Positions 1 to 6,465 of a stretch of DNA of 8,723 bases are shown here, piece by piece. A program made the translations under genes and the position numbers. Source of the stretch: Enteractinococcus helveticum. Lineage in GTDB: Bacteria > Actinomycetota > Actinomycetes > Actinomycetales > Micrococcaceae. The notes beneath the pieces were generated by a model, which did no database searches, was not told where the DNA came from, and was given only the letters and a program-made list of their open reading frames with translations. The stretch spans positions 1-8,723 of the forward strand of contig NZ_DYXC01000023.1 in NCBI RefSeq assembly GCF_020742345.1. The letters are read 5' to 3'. Position 1 is the first letter of the stretch, and each line of letters opens with the position of its first letter.

Positions 1-630
1 CTTGCAATATGTGTCGATGATCGGCATTTGTAGATCCCCCACCAGCTGACCAACTTCGGATCCCGGCTGGATACGAGACAGCATCAGCCCATCACCGGCT
101 TGCCCAGCACGGGCGGCACCATTGGGGGAAAAGGTTGCTTGCCAGATGCGATCATTCAGGCCCGGCGACAACGGTTGCAGCACCAACCCGGCGGCACTCA
201 GTGGTTCTCCAGCCAGGGCCGCACGCAGAATCGGAAGCTTTTCGTTGAAGAGTTCACGAGCGTTGGTGTTGGCATACCCCAGCGCTGTCAGGTTTTCAGC
301 ACTGGCACCCGGAGCAACGCCAAATTCCAACCGACCACCGGACAGGATATCTACCACCGCGGCGTCTTCGGCGGCCCGAACCGGATTTTCGTGAGGGAGG
401 GTGACCACGGCGGTGCCTAAGCGAATTCGTTGGGTAGCGTGTGCCGCCGCACCGAGTAATGGCCACGGGGTCGGCAGCCCACCTTCGTCAGCATTGAAAT
501 GGTGTTGCGCAATCCAGGCGGTGGCAAAGCCAGCACGCTCAGCCTGTTGAATTTGCTGTAGAGCCCAATCGTAGCGTTGAGCCGCAGTACCCTTCTCGAG
601 TAGCCGAGTAAAAAATCCAATCCGTGGCAC
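1..630 (-). CDS. LLM-class flavin-dependent oxidoreductase (partial, C-terminus off the left edge)
   Basis: Translating the minus strand from 630 to 1 gives 210 uninterrupted residues typical of bacterial luciferase-like monooxygenases. These enzymes use reduced flavin to oxidise a small organic substrate in the cytoplasm. Visible signatures are the N-terminal strand RIGFFTRLLEKG, the QHHF motif near residue 48, RIRLGTAVVTLPHENPVRAA near 79-98, and the DILSGGRLEFGV block near 104-115. The start of the protein resembles the putative FMN-dependent subfamily typified by KPN_01858 (recalled, not searched). The start is GTG at 628-630: it is the only ATG, GTG or TTG codon in frame between the upstream stop and the conserved first strand. 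A GGAAGG ribosome binding site lies at 642-647, 11 nt upstream. Full family members are about 330-370 residues, so roughly 40% is missing. The gene diverges from tctC across a 194-bp gap. Substrate unknown. Confidence 0.9.
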   Translation of the reverse strand, partial: MPRIGFFTRLLEKGTAAQRYDWALQQIQQAERAGFATAWIAQHHFNADEGGLPTPWPLLGAAAHATQRIRLGTAVVTLPHENPVRAAEDAAVVDILSGGRLEFGVAPGASAENLTALGYANTNARELFNEKLPILRAALAGEPLSAAGLVLQPLSPGLNDRIWQATFSPNGAARAGQAGDGLMLSRIQPGSEVGQLVGDLQMPIIDTYCK

Positions 631-690
631 GTGTCCAGTCGCCTTCCGTAGTTGAGGTACACAGTATCGCTCACATCATCGCCGACCGGC

Positions 691-713
691 TGACAATAGG
701 CAAAGTATTGTTA
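691..713. promoter_or_regulatory. Candidate operator: inverted repeat ACAATA-N7-TATTGT
   Basis: Positions 693-698 (ACAATA) and 706-711 (TATTGT) form a perfect 6-bp inverted repeat around a 7-nt spacer, and a further outer T/A pair at 691 and 713 also matches. It sits 61 bp upstream of the monooxygenase GTG and 112 bp upstream of the tctC ATG. The A/T-rich arms and 7-nt spacer resemble LysR-type T-N11-A boxes, but no regulator gene is in the window. The functional role is inferred. Confidence 0.35.
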
Positions 714-756
714 CCTTGAGTTGCAGCTGCCAGTATCATCGATCCACCGGACGAAT

Positions 757-776
757 AGCATGAGTGATGCTCTCAT
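757..776. promoter_or_regulatory. Overlapping short inverted repeats upstream of tctC
   Basis: AGCAT (757-761) pairs with ATGCT (767-771) around 5 nt, and ATGAG (760-764) pairs with CTCAT (772-776) around 7 nt. The two repeats interlock about 50 bp upstream of the tctC ATG, where a repressor site or a 5' leader structure could lie. The arms are short and the evidence is only the symmetry. Confidence 0.22.
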
Positions 777-824
777 TCTTGGTTGTTCTCAACCGTTTTC
801 TGCCACACCGGAGGTTTGCCACCC

Positions 825-1796
825 ATGAAGCTGACAACCCCATTGCGTGTCATCGGCGCATTGGCTGCACTCGCATTGCCCCTGACTGCTTGTACTGCCG
901 CAGGAAGCCAAGATGACGCCGCCTGGCCCGATTCCAACCTGGAGATATTCATCGGATTCGGCCCCGGGGGCACCCCGGATCTGATCGGCCGCGGGATCGG
1001 TGACCAATTGCAAAGTGAACACAGCATTAACGTGACAGCGATCAACCGCACAGGCGGGGCCAGCACCATTGCTATGAACGAAGCCTTGAGCGCCGAAGCT
1101 GACGGAACGACCCTAGCACTGGCAACATCCAACGGGTTACTCTGGCAGCCACTGGTGGAAGACGGCCTGGAATATGATCAAACCGAAGGCTATGAAGCCC
1201 TCGCCAAAGTTGCCGAATCGCCATTTTCGCTCATGGTTGCCGCTGACGGCGATTTTGCCAGCATGGAAGACTTCATTGAAGAAGCCGACTCGGGTGCTGA
1301 ATTGTCGATCGCCGTCACCGGTGAGGGCGCCCAAACAGACCTAACCGTCCAGCTGCTCAACGAGCAAAATGACTGGAATTTGCGCAGTGTCCCCTACACC
1401 GACGGTGCCGGCGAAGGCATTCTGGCTGTGATGCGCGGCGAAGTGGACGCTCAAGTGTCCACAACAGCCGGGGTACAGGGACAGATCAACTCGGGTGACG
1501 TCAATATTTTGGCCGTACTAGCCGAGGAACCCGAACCTGAAAACCCAGATACCCGGACGATCGGAGAATTTGGTCTGGAGGTTCCCATGGGCACCAGCTT
1601 CTATATCGTCAGCCCCGATGGGTTAGACGAGTCCTTACGTGAGGAAATGATTGCAGCGATGAATGAGCTGGTCACATCCGAAGAATGGGCCGATACGCTT
1701 GAGAGCCTCGGTTTGCCGCAATCCACCTTGGATCACGAGGCGACCCAGGAAGAAATCGCAAGCCTTATTGAAGAATATGCTGTTCTCGAGCCCTAA
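825..1796 (+). CDS. tctC: TTT-family solute-binding lipoprotein, TctC/BUG type
   Basis: The 323-residue protein matches the extracytoplasmic substrate-binding subunit of tripartite tricarboxylate transporters, the TctC or BUG family. It captures a carboxylate outside the cell and passes it to TctA/TctB. Residues 1-22 form a lipoprotein signal with lipobox LTAC, making Cys23 the lipid-modified N-terminus. The family GG-x-x-D loop is seen as GPGGTPDLIGRG (47-57), followed by the N-R-T-G-G-A-S segment (74-80) and the DGTTLALATSNG segment (93-104). Length is normal for the family. ATG 825 is chosen because GGAGG lies 10 nt upstream and the protein then begins directly with the signal peptide; an in-frame TTG at 783 would only add unconserved residues. 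The mature part is very acidic, with a single lysine by hand count. The gene heads an operon with tctB and tctA. The ligand cannot be read from sequence; a di- or tricarboxylate is likely from the family. Confidence 0.93.
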   Translation: MKLTTPLRVIGALAALALPLTACTAAGSQDDAAWPDSNLEIFIGFGPGGTPDLIGRGIGDQLQSEHSINVTAINRTGGASTIAMNEALSAEADGTTLALATSNGLLWQPLVEDGLEYDQTEGYEALAKVAESPFSLMVAADGDFASMEDFIEEADSGAELSIAVTGEGAQTDLTVQLLNEQNDWNLRSVPYTDGAGEGILAVMRGEVDAQVSTTAGVQGQINSGDVNILAVLAEEPEPENPDTRTIGEFGLEVPMGTSFYIVSPDGLDESLREEMIAAMNELVTSEEWADTLESLGLPQSTLDHEATQEEIASLIEEYAVLEP

Positions 1797-1805
1797 TCGC
1801 ACACC

Positions 1806-2288
1806 ATGACACAACAGCAACCCACCCAAGACGCCCCGACCGATACGCAGGTTGAGCAACGCTCAGCCACCCTCGTGTGGCGCATCGCTGGGGTCCTCGG
1901 ACTGCTCGTAGCCGCAGTAGTCGCCAGGGTTTCTTGGACCCAATATGACCTGGGTACACTGGATCGCCCCGGAGTTGGGCTGTTTCCACTACTGGTGGCA
2001 GGACTGATGGCAATTGCCTCGGTCATCGCACTGATTGAGGCACGCGGTGCCACTTTCGGTTATGAACCCATCGCCTGGCGACGCTTCGGCATCGGGGCCG
2101 CGGTCATCTTGGGCGGGGCCGTCCTACTACCCATCTTCGGGTTCCTCCCCGTGGCACTGGTGGGCGCCATCGTATTAGCCATCATGATCGAGGGGAGATT
2201 CCACTGGAAAATTCCGGTGGTCATGACGGCGATAACCTTTGGCATCTGGTTTGTTTTTGAGCGCCTCTTAGGGATTGGACTGCCATGA
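1806..2288 (+). CDS. tctB: TTT transporter small membrane subunit TctB
   Basis: This 160-residue protein is the small integral membrane subunit of the TTT transporter. About four hydrophobic segments are seen near 24-42, 60-78, 95-128 and 136-155, and the family-type G-V-G-L-F-P motif lies at 56-61 at the head of the second segment. The N-terminal 20 residues are polar, rich in Gln and Thr. It follows tctC after 9 nt, and its last four bases (ATGA at 2285-2288) form the start of tctA, as in most tctCBA operons. No Shine-Dalgarno sequence is visible in the 9-nt gap, so translation probably depends on coupling to tctC. TctB is poorly conserved in sequence, so the call rests on size, topology, the GxGxFP motif and position. 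Confidence 0.9.
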   Translation: MTQQQPTQDAPTDTQVEQRSATLVWRIAGVLGLLVAAVVARVSWTQYDLGTLDRPGVGLFPLLVAGLMAIASVIALIEARGATFGYEPIAWRRFGIGAAVILGGAVLLPIFGFLPVALVGAIVLAIMIEGRFHWKIPVVMTAITFGIWFVFERLLGIGLP

Positions 2289-3820
2289 ACCCTTGGGAAG
2301 GTTTGCTCTATGGGCTCAGTGTTGCCTTCACCGTCGAACACCTCATCGCGGCACTCGTGGGAGCGCTACTGGGCACCATCATGGGGCTGGTGCCCGGTAT
2401 CGGTCCGGTATCCGGTGCAGCCATCTTGCTACCTTTGACGTATGTCTTCGACCCGCTCACGGGCATGATCGTCATTTCTGGGATGTTCTACGGCATCATG
2501 TACGGTGGTTCGACGACGTCGGTACTTTTGAATATTCCAGGTGATGCGCCCTCGGTGGTCTCAGCATTTGAAGGTTATCCACTGGCTCGAGCGGGTCGGG
2601 CGGGGCCCGCGCTGGGGATCACCGCGATTGCCTCCTTTATTGGTGGTACCGGCAGCGTGATCGTGGTGAGTATGGTGGCCGCACCGGTAGCCCAAGTGGC
2701 GGTGGTTTTTGGGTCAGCTGAATATTTTGCCCTCACGCTTGGCGGGCTGCTGGTGCTTGCCCGCATTATGGGTGGGTCCTTGACCGCCGGATTGCTGCCG
2801 CTGAGCTTTGGCTTGTTACTCGGGGTGCTTGGTGAAGACGCAATCAGCGGCCAGGCACGTTTTACCTTCGGTGTCCGCGAAGCCACCCAGGGTGTCAGCA
2901 TTGTCGCGCTCGCGGTGGGCCTTTTCGGATTGACCGAAATCCTGCGCATCATTATTCAACGAGGTTCCATACCGCGCGTTGGGTCGCTGCGCTGGCGTGA
3001 ACTGATCCCGTCGAAATCGGATATGCACAATTCTGTGGGCAGCTGGTTTCGCGGCAGCGGGATTGGCTTTGCACTGGGATTATTGCCCGGCCCGAGTATC
3101 TCGTTGTCGACCCTGCTGACCTATCGCTTAGAATCCATCGTCGGACGCGACCGGCACAAATTTGGCAAAGGCGCCGTCTCCGGCTTGGCCGGACCAGAGG
3201 CTGCCAATAATGCTGCAGCGACCTCATCGATGATCCCGCTGCTGGCATTAGGCCTCCCGTTTTCTGCCACCCTTGCAGTCATGCTGGTTGCGATGCAGGT
3301 CCACGGTATCCAGCCCGGACCGCAACTGGTGACCACGAACCCAGATCTATTCTGGGGACTAATCGCTTCCCTATTAATCGGCAACGTTATGCTGCTGATC
3401 TTGAATGTGAACCTGATCCGAGTCTGGGTTGCGGTGCTGCGGGTCCCAAACTGGGTGCTGCTACCAGCAGTGGTAACGGTCTGCTGGGCCGGTGTTTATG
3501 CCTTCCGCATGAGCTGGTTTGACCTGTTCGTAGCAGCCGCCCTTGGCGTCATCGGCTTTTTCATGTTGCGCTACAACTTCCAGCTGGTGCCCGTCCTGTT
3601 GGGCACCCTGATAGGCCCGCTGGTTGAACGCCACTTCCGGCAAGGCATGACCGCAGCAAACGGTGACCTCACATACTTTATCACCCAGCCGATTGCCGCT
3701 GGCATTTGGATTGCCGTTGTGCTCATTGTGGTTGCGCTACCTGTTGTGCGTTGGTGGTTGGGGCGCCGTCGGCAAGCAACGATCGTCACGGCCGCCAACG
3801 AACGCCACCCTTCTGTTTGA
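2285..3820 (+). CDS. tctA: TTT transporter large permease subunit TctA
   Basis: The 511-residue, highly hydrophobic protein is the main membrane channel of the TTT system and carries out ion-coupled carboxylate import. Diagnostic TctA segments are IMGLVPGIGPVSGAAILLP (32-50), YGGSTTSVLLNIPGDAPSVV (73-92) and FEGYPLARAGRAGPALG (95-111). In the second half are LLPGPSISLS (266-275) and GPEAANNAAATSSMIPLLALG (303-323, the ANN segment being typical). The LVPG and LLPG segments reflect the family's internal duplication. Length fits the usual ~500 residues. The ATG overlaps the tctB stop by 4 bp, with AGGGA at 2270-2274 as a plausible ribosome binding site inside tctB. The gene ends 7 bp before the convergent acyl-CoA dehydrogenase. 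All expected motifs are intact, so the transporter looks functional. Confidence 0.95.
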   Translation: MNPWEGLLYGLSVAFTVEHLIAALVGALLGTIMGLVPGIGPVSGAAILLPLTYVFDPLTGMIVISGMFYGIMYGGSTTSVLLNIPGDAPSVVSAFEGYPLARAGRAGPALGITAIASFIGGTGSVIVVSMVAAPVAQVAVVFGSAEYFALTLGGLLVLARIMGGSLTAGLLPLSFGLLLGVLGEDAISGQARFTFGVREATQGVSIVALAVGLFGLTEILRIIIQRGSIPRVGSLRWRELIPSKSDMHNSVGSWFRGSGIGFALGLLPGPSISLSTLLTYRLESIVGRDRHKFGKGAVSGLAGPEAANNAAATSSMIPLLALGLPFSATLAVMLVAMQVHGIQPGPQLVTTNPDLFWGLIASLLIGNVMLLILNVNLIRVWVAVLRVPNWVLLPAVVTVCWAGVYAFRMSWFDLFVAAALGVIGFFMLRYNFQLVPVLLGTLIGPLVERHFRQGMTAANGDLTYFITQPIAAGIWIAVVLIVVALPVVRWWLGRRRQATIVTAANERHPSV

Positions 3821-3827
3821 CAACGCT

Positions 3828-5066
3828 TTAACTAAAGGCCGCCTGGCCGGTCAGTTTCTGACCAACGATCAACGTATGCACCTCATCGGTGCCCTCATAA
3901 GTGCGTACAGATTCCAGATTGTTGGCGTGACGCAACGGTGAGTACTCACCGGTAATCCCGTTACCGCCCAGTATGGTGCGGCATTCGCGGGCGATCTCGA
4001 TGGCTACTCGCACGTTATCAAGTTTCGCCATCGAAATCTGATGCAGATCCATGGTTCCGGCGTCATTGGCTCGCCCAAGCTGCAGGGCCATCAGCTGGCC
4101 CTTATTCAGGGCAATGGTCATATCGGCCAGCTTCTTTTGCGTCAGCTGATAGGCGGTCAGTGGTTTACCGAACTGCATGCGAGTCGAGGCGTAGTCCAGT
4201 GCGGCTTCGATCGAGTCGCGTGCTGCACCCAGTGCACCCCAGGCAATGCCGTAGCGAGCTTCATTCAAGCACTGGAATGGTCCGCGTAGCCCGGGGTTGT
4301 GGGGCAGAATCGCATCCACCGGGATGCGCGCGTTTTCCAAGAAGATATCGCACTGCAGTGAAGCCCGCATCGACAGTTTCTGTTCGATCGCCTCGGCACG
4401 ATAGCCCACAGTTTCGGTGGGCACAATGAAGCCGCGCACTACCATCTCGTCGTCGGGGCGGGTATCGCCGTCGGGGTGCACTCCGGCGGCCTTGGCATCG
4501 GCAACCGAAACTTTCGCCCAGATGATTGCAATCTGGGCCACGGTGGCCAACCCGATCCAACGCTTCGCACCATTGAGCACCCATTGGCCGTCAACCAGCT
4601 TGGCGTAGGTGGTCATGGATGATGGATCCGAACCCGCAGTCGGCTCGGTCAGCCCGAAACACCCGATCACTTCACCGGTGGCCATTTTGGGCAGCCAGGT
4701 GTGTTTTTGCTCTTCGGAGCCGTTCTTGGCGATCGCCGTCATTGCCAACGACCCCTGCACGGAGATCACGGTGCGCAGCCCGGAGTCGCCGGCCTCCATT
4801 TCCTGCATGGCAATACCGTATTCCACCGCGGAGCGGCCGCCACAACCGTAGCCGTCAATGTGCATGCCAAATAGGCCGAGCTCGGCCATTTCCGGGATGA
4901 GTTCCATGGGCAGGGTGGCTTGATCAAACCACTTGGCGATATTTGGGCGCACGCGACGGTCCACGAACTCGGCGACGGTGTCACGGACCTGGAGTTCTTC
5001 CTCGGTCAGCATCAACGCAATATTGAACAGGTCGGTTGTTGAGTTTCGGCGTTGCGTTATCGACAT
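3828..5066 (-). CDS. gcdH: Glutaryl-CoA dehydrogenase-like acyl-CoA dehydrogenase
   Basis: The 412-residue flavoprotein has acyl-CoA dehydrogenase signatures: CFGLTEPTAGSDPSS (136-150), RYGIAWGALGAARDS (271-285), RMQFGKPLTAYQLTQKKLADM (296-316) and the C-terminal GGNGITGEY (367-375). RTYEGTDEVHTL (388-399) carries the presumed catalytic base Glu391. Similarity to human glutaryl-CoA dehydrogenase is strong by memory alignment. Glu91, Arg98, Tyr390 and Glu391 line up with human Glu87, Arg94, Tyr369 and Glu370, the substrate-carboxylate and catalytic residues; human Ser95 is Thr99 here. These enzymes convert glutaryl-CoA to crotonyl-CoA and CO2. A loop near 187-209 is longer than in the human enzyme. 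ATG 5064-5066 is chosen because GGAG (5072-5075) lies 5 nt upstream; the in-frame TTG at 5084 would place that site inside the gene. It diverges from the CoA-transferase. Another short dicarboxylyl-CoA substrate is possible. Confidence 0.87.
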   Translation of the reverse strand: MSITQRRNSTTDLFNIALMLTEEELQVRDTVAEFVDRRVRPNIAKWFDQATLPMELIPEMAELGLFGMHIDGYGCGGRSAVEYGIAMQEMEAGDSGLRTVISVQGSLAMTAIAKNGSEEQKHTWLPKMATGEVIGCFGLTEPTAGSDPSSMTTYAKLVDGQWVLNGAKRWIGLATVAQIAIIWAKVSVADAKAAGVHPDGDTRPDDEMVVRGFIVPTETVGYRAEAIEQKLSMRASLQCDIFLENARIPVDAILPHNPGLRGPFQCLNEARYGIAWGALGAARDSIEAALDYASTRMQFGKPLTAYQLTQKKLADMTIALNKGQLMALQLGRANDAGTMDLHQISMAKLDNVRVAIEIARECRTILGGNGITGEYSPLRHANNLESVRTYEGTDEVHTLIVGQKLTGQAAFS

Positions 5067-5143
5067 GCATACTCCAGGAATCAAGCGGCTTGAGGGCCTT
5101 GTGCGGTTTGGTCGTGATGACTTTTACGGTAGCCAACGGGCGC

Positions 5144-5162
5144 CCACGCAGCAACCGCGTGG
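5144..5162. promoter_or_regulatory. Inverted repeat CCACGC-N7-GCGTGG in the divergent region
   Basis: A perfect 6-bp inverted repeat with a 7-nt centre lies immediately left of the twin palindromes, its centre about 16 bp from the next one. It could be an additional protein-binding site or an RNA hairpin in the gcdH leader, since it would be near the 5' end of a minus-strand transcript. Its arms do not match the neighbouring palindromes exactly. Confidence 0.28.
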
Positions 5163-5163
5163 C

Positions 5164-5175
5164 CGCATCATTGCG
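5164..5175. promoter_or_regulatory. Candidate operator copy 1: CGCATCATTGCG
   Basis: CGCA (5164-5167) and TGCG (5172-5175) flank TCAT. The 12-mer differs at a single base from the core of copy 2 (CGCATCAATGCG at 5186-5197). The two cores start exactly 22 bp apart, about two helical turns, as expected for two regulator dimers bound on the same DNA face. The binding protein is not encoded in this window. Confidence 0.5.
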
Positions 5176-5181
5176 CAGATC

Positions 5182-5201
5182 GAGACGCATCAATGCGTTT
5201 C
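5182..5201. promoter_or_regulatory. Candidate operator copy 2: extended palindrome ACGCAT-CA-ATGCGT
   Basis: ACGCAT (5185-5190) and ATGCGT (5193-5198) form a perfect inverted repeat around CA. After one mismatched pair the symmetry resumes with GA (5182-5183) and TC (5200-5201), giving a 20-bp site with nine pairs of which eight match. Its right end is 52 bp before the CoA-transferase ATG, so a bound protein could block or activate that promoter and, with copy 1, control gcdH as well. Confidence 0.5.
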
Positions 5202-5253
5202 CAACATCGATCTTGCATTGGTGTGCCAACGTGCCCAGCATGGAGCTATGACT

Positions 5254-6465
5254 ATGACACCAGGTTCTTCATCCCGCGGCGTGCTCGACGGTATTGTCGT
5301 CGCCGATTTCTCCCGCGTGCTGGCCGGCCCGTATGCCACCATGCTGCTGGCAGATATGGGTGCGACCGTGATCAAAGTTGAGTCTCCAACCGGCGATGAT
5401 ACCCGCGCCTGGCAACCGCCGGTCCGCGACGATCAAGCAACCTATTTCTTATCCGTGAACCGCAATAAACACGCGATCGCCCTGGATTTAAAAAACGACG
5501 ACGACCTGGCCACCGCCCACAAACTACTCGCCAAAGCTGATGTGTTCATTGAAAACTGGAAACCCGGTGGGCTGAAAAAATTCGGCATGGATCCCGCCGC
5601 CGTTGCACAACGGTACCCACACCTGGTGCACGCCTCGATCACCGGTTTCGGCACCAAGGGCGGGGCCCACCTGCCCGGTTATGATCTGTTAGCCCAGGCG
5701 GCTTCCGGGCTCATGGACATCACCGGCGAACCCGATGCTGCCGGTCAGAAAGCCGGGGTCGCGATTTTCGACGTCGTCACCGGCCTGCACGCCACCGTGG
5801 GGATTCTTGGAGCGCTGCAAGAACGCCAGCACAGTGGCCAAGGTCAACATATCGCGGTGAACCTGATGTCCTCGGCGCTGTCTGGGCTGGTGAATCAGAC
5901 TTCCGCCTATGTGGCCGGCGGCGTGGTGCCCAAGCGTATGGGCAATGATCACCCCTCGCTTGCCCCGTACGGGCCATTCGCTGCCGCTGATCAGTCGTTG
6001 ATTATCGCGGTTGGCAATGACGGCCAATTCCGCAGGCTCGCCGAAGCCCTGGGCGTCCCGGAGCTTGCCGACGACGAGCGCTATGCGACCAACCCGGCCC
6101 GAAATGCCCACCGTGAGCAATTGCGCACCGAGCTTGAGGCTCGACTGCAGCATAAGACGGCGTCGGTGTGGGTTGACCAGCTGCGGAAAGTGCAAATTCC
6201 GTGCTCTGAAGTCTTTACCATCGCCCAGGGTGTGCAGTTCGCCGACGACATTGGTTTAGAACCGGTCCAACCCGCCGGCGCCGAACAGGTTCCCACGGTC
6301 AAACACCCCATCGACTACTCACGCAGCAAGATCACCTACGACAAGGCCCCGCCGGCACTCAATGCCGATGAGGCCGCTATTCGGTATTGGCTCAACACAC
6401 CAGATGACGATTCTGTCCGCCTTCTTGAATCCAATGTGAGTAACTACGAGAAGAGTACATCATGA
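5254..6465 (+). CDS. CaiB/BaiF-family (class III) CoA-transferase, candidate glutarate CoA-transferase
   Basis: The 403-residue protein matches class III CoA-transferases, which move CoA between carboxylic acids through an aspartyl-CoA thioester in the cytoplasm. It opens with LDGIVVADFSRVLAGPYATM (11-30), then LLADMGATVIKVESPTGDDTR (31-51), both family hallmarks. GFGTKG (131-136) and PGYDLLAQAASGLMDITGEP (141-160) follow, with Asp144 the likely catalytic aspartate by analogy to formyl-CoA transferase. Length is standard. ATG 5254 is preferred because GGAG at 5242-5245 is 8 nt away; ATG 5248 would leave only 2 nt. The open frame extends far upstream, but that part overlaps gcdH in antisense and is not family-like. 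Divergence from gcdH suggests a gcdG/SUGCT-like role, activating glutarate with succinyl-CoA. The exact acid is inferred from context. The stop overlaps the permease start, so the two are co-translated. Confidence 0.9.
   Translation: MTPGSSSRGVLDGIVVADFSRVLAGPYATMLLADMGATVIKVESPTGDDTRAWQPPVRDDQATYFLSVNRNKHAIALDLKNDDDLATAHKLLAKADVFIENWKPGGLKKFGMDPAAVAQRYPHLVHASITGFGTKGGAHLPGYDLLAQAASGLMDITGEPDAAGQKAGVAIFDVVTGLHATVGILGALQERQHSGQGQHIAVNLMSSALSGLVNQTSAYVAGGVVPKRMGNDHPSLAPYGPFAAADQSLIIAVGNDGQFRRLAEALGVPELADDERYATNPARNAHREQLRTELEARLQHKTASVWVDQLRKVQIPCSEVFTIAQGVQFADDIGLEPVQPAGAEQVPTVKHPIDYSRSKITYDKAPPALNADEAAIRYWLNTPDDDSVRLLESNVSNYEKSTS

Larger units (their letters stand above)
631..824. promoter_or_regulatory. 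Divergent intergenic control region between the monooxygenase and tctC
   Basis: This 194-bp gap separates two divergent genes and must hold both promoters. It contains two inverted repeats (listed separately), a GCAGCTGC palindrome at 723-730, and a possible -10 box TATCAT at 734-739 for tctC. No -35 sequence with good spacing accompanies that box, so I do not call a promoter. The tctC ribosome binding site GGAGG is at 810-814, 10 nt before its ATG. I see no convincing small gene in the gap. Confidence 0.55.
5067..5253. promoter_or_regulatory. Divergent control region between gcdH and the CoA-transferase
   Basis: This 187-bp gap carries the start regions of two divergent enzyme genes. It holds three inverted repeats between 5144 and 5201, the GGAG of gcdH at 5072-5075 (read on the minus strand), and the GGAG of the CoA-transferase at 5242-5245. 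I found no -35/-10 pair with good spacing on either strand. An open frame continues upstream of the transferase start through this gap, but it resembles no family and overlaps gcdH in antisense, so I treat it as non-coding. Confidence 0.6.

Noticed and set aside
100..420. Plus-strand open frames of 106 and 90 codons over the monooxygenase
   Set aside because: They are antisense to a continuous 210-residue flavin monooxygenase translation with clear family motifs and themselves resemble nothing.
417..674. Minus-strand 85-codon open frame beginning MSDTVYLNYG
   Set aside because: It is an off-frame shadow of the monooxygenase; the other frame carries RIGFFTRLL and QHHF motifs.
716..739. Promoter TTGAGT (716-721) with TATCAT (734-739)
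   Set aside because: The spacer is only 12 nt, too short for a sigma-70-type promoter.
2575..2952. 125-codon minus-strand frame (and similar ones up to 3384) inside tctA
   Set aside because: They are shadows of the conserved TctA frame, low in complexity and without family features.
3849..3863. Inverted repeat GGTCAG-TTT-CTGACC as a terminator
   Set aside because: It lies inside the gcdH coding region, encoding the K-L-T-G-Q stretch, with a 3-nt loop and no following T run on either strand.
5067..5084. Upstream TTG start for gcdH
   Set aside because: It would put the GGAG ribosome binding site inside the coding region; ATG 5066 has that site 5 nt upstream.
4933..5253. Long N-terminal extension of the CoA-transferase frame
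   Set aside because: It overlaps gcdH in antisense, crosses the palindromic control region and adds about 107 residues absent from the family; the start at 5254 has a well-spaced GGAG.
5689..6195. 168-codon minus-strand open frame inside the CoA-transferase
   Set aside because: It is antisense to conserved transferase sequence, has no recognisable motif and follows the codon bias of the opposite strand.
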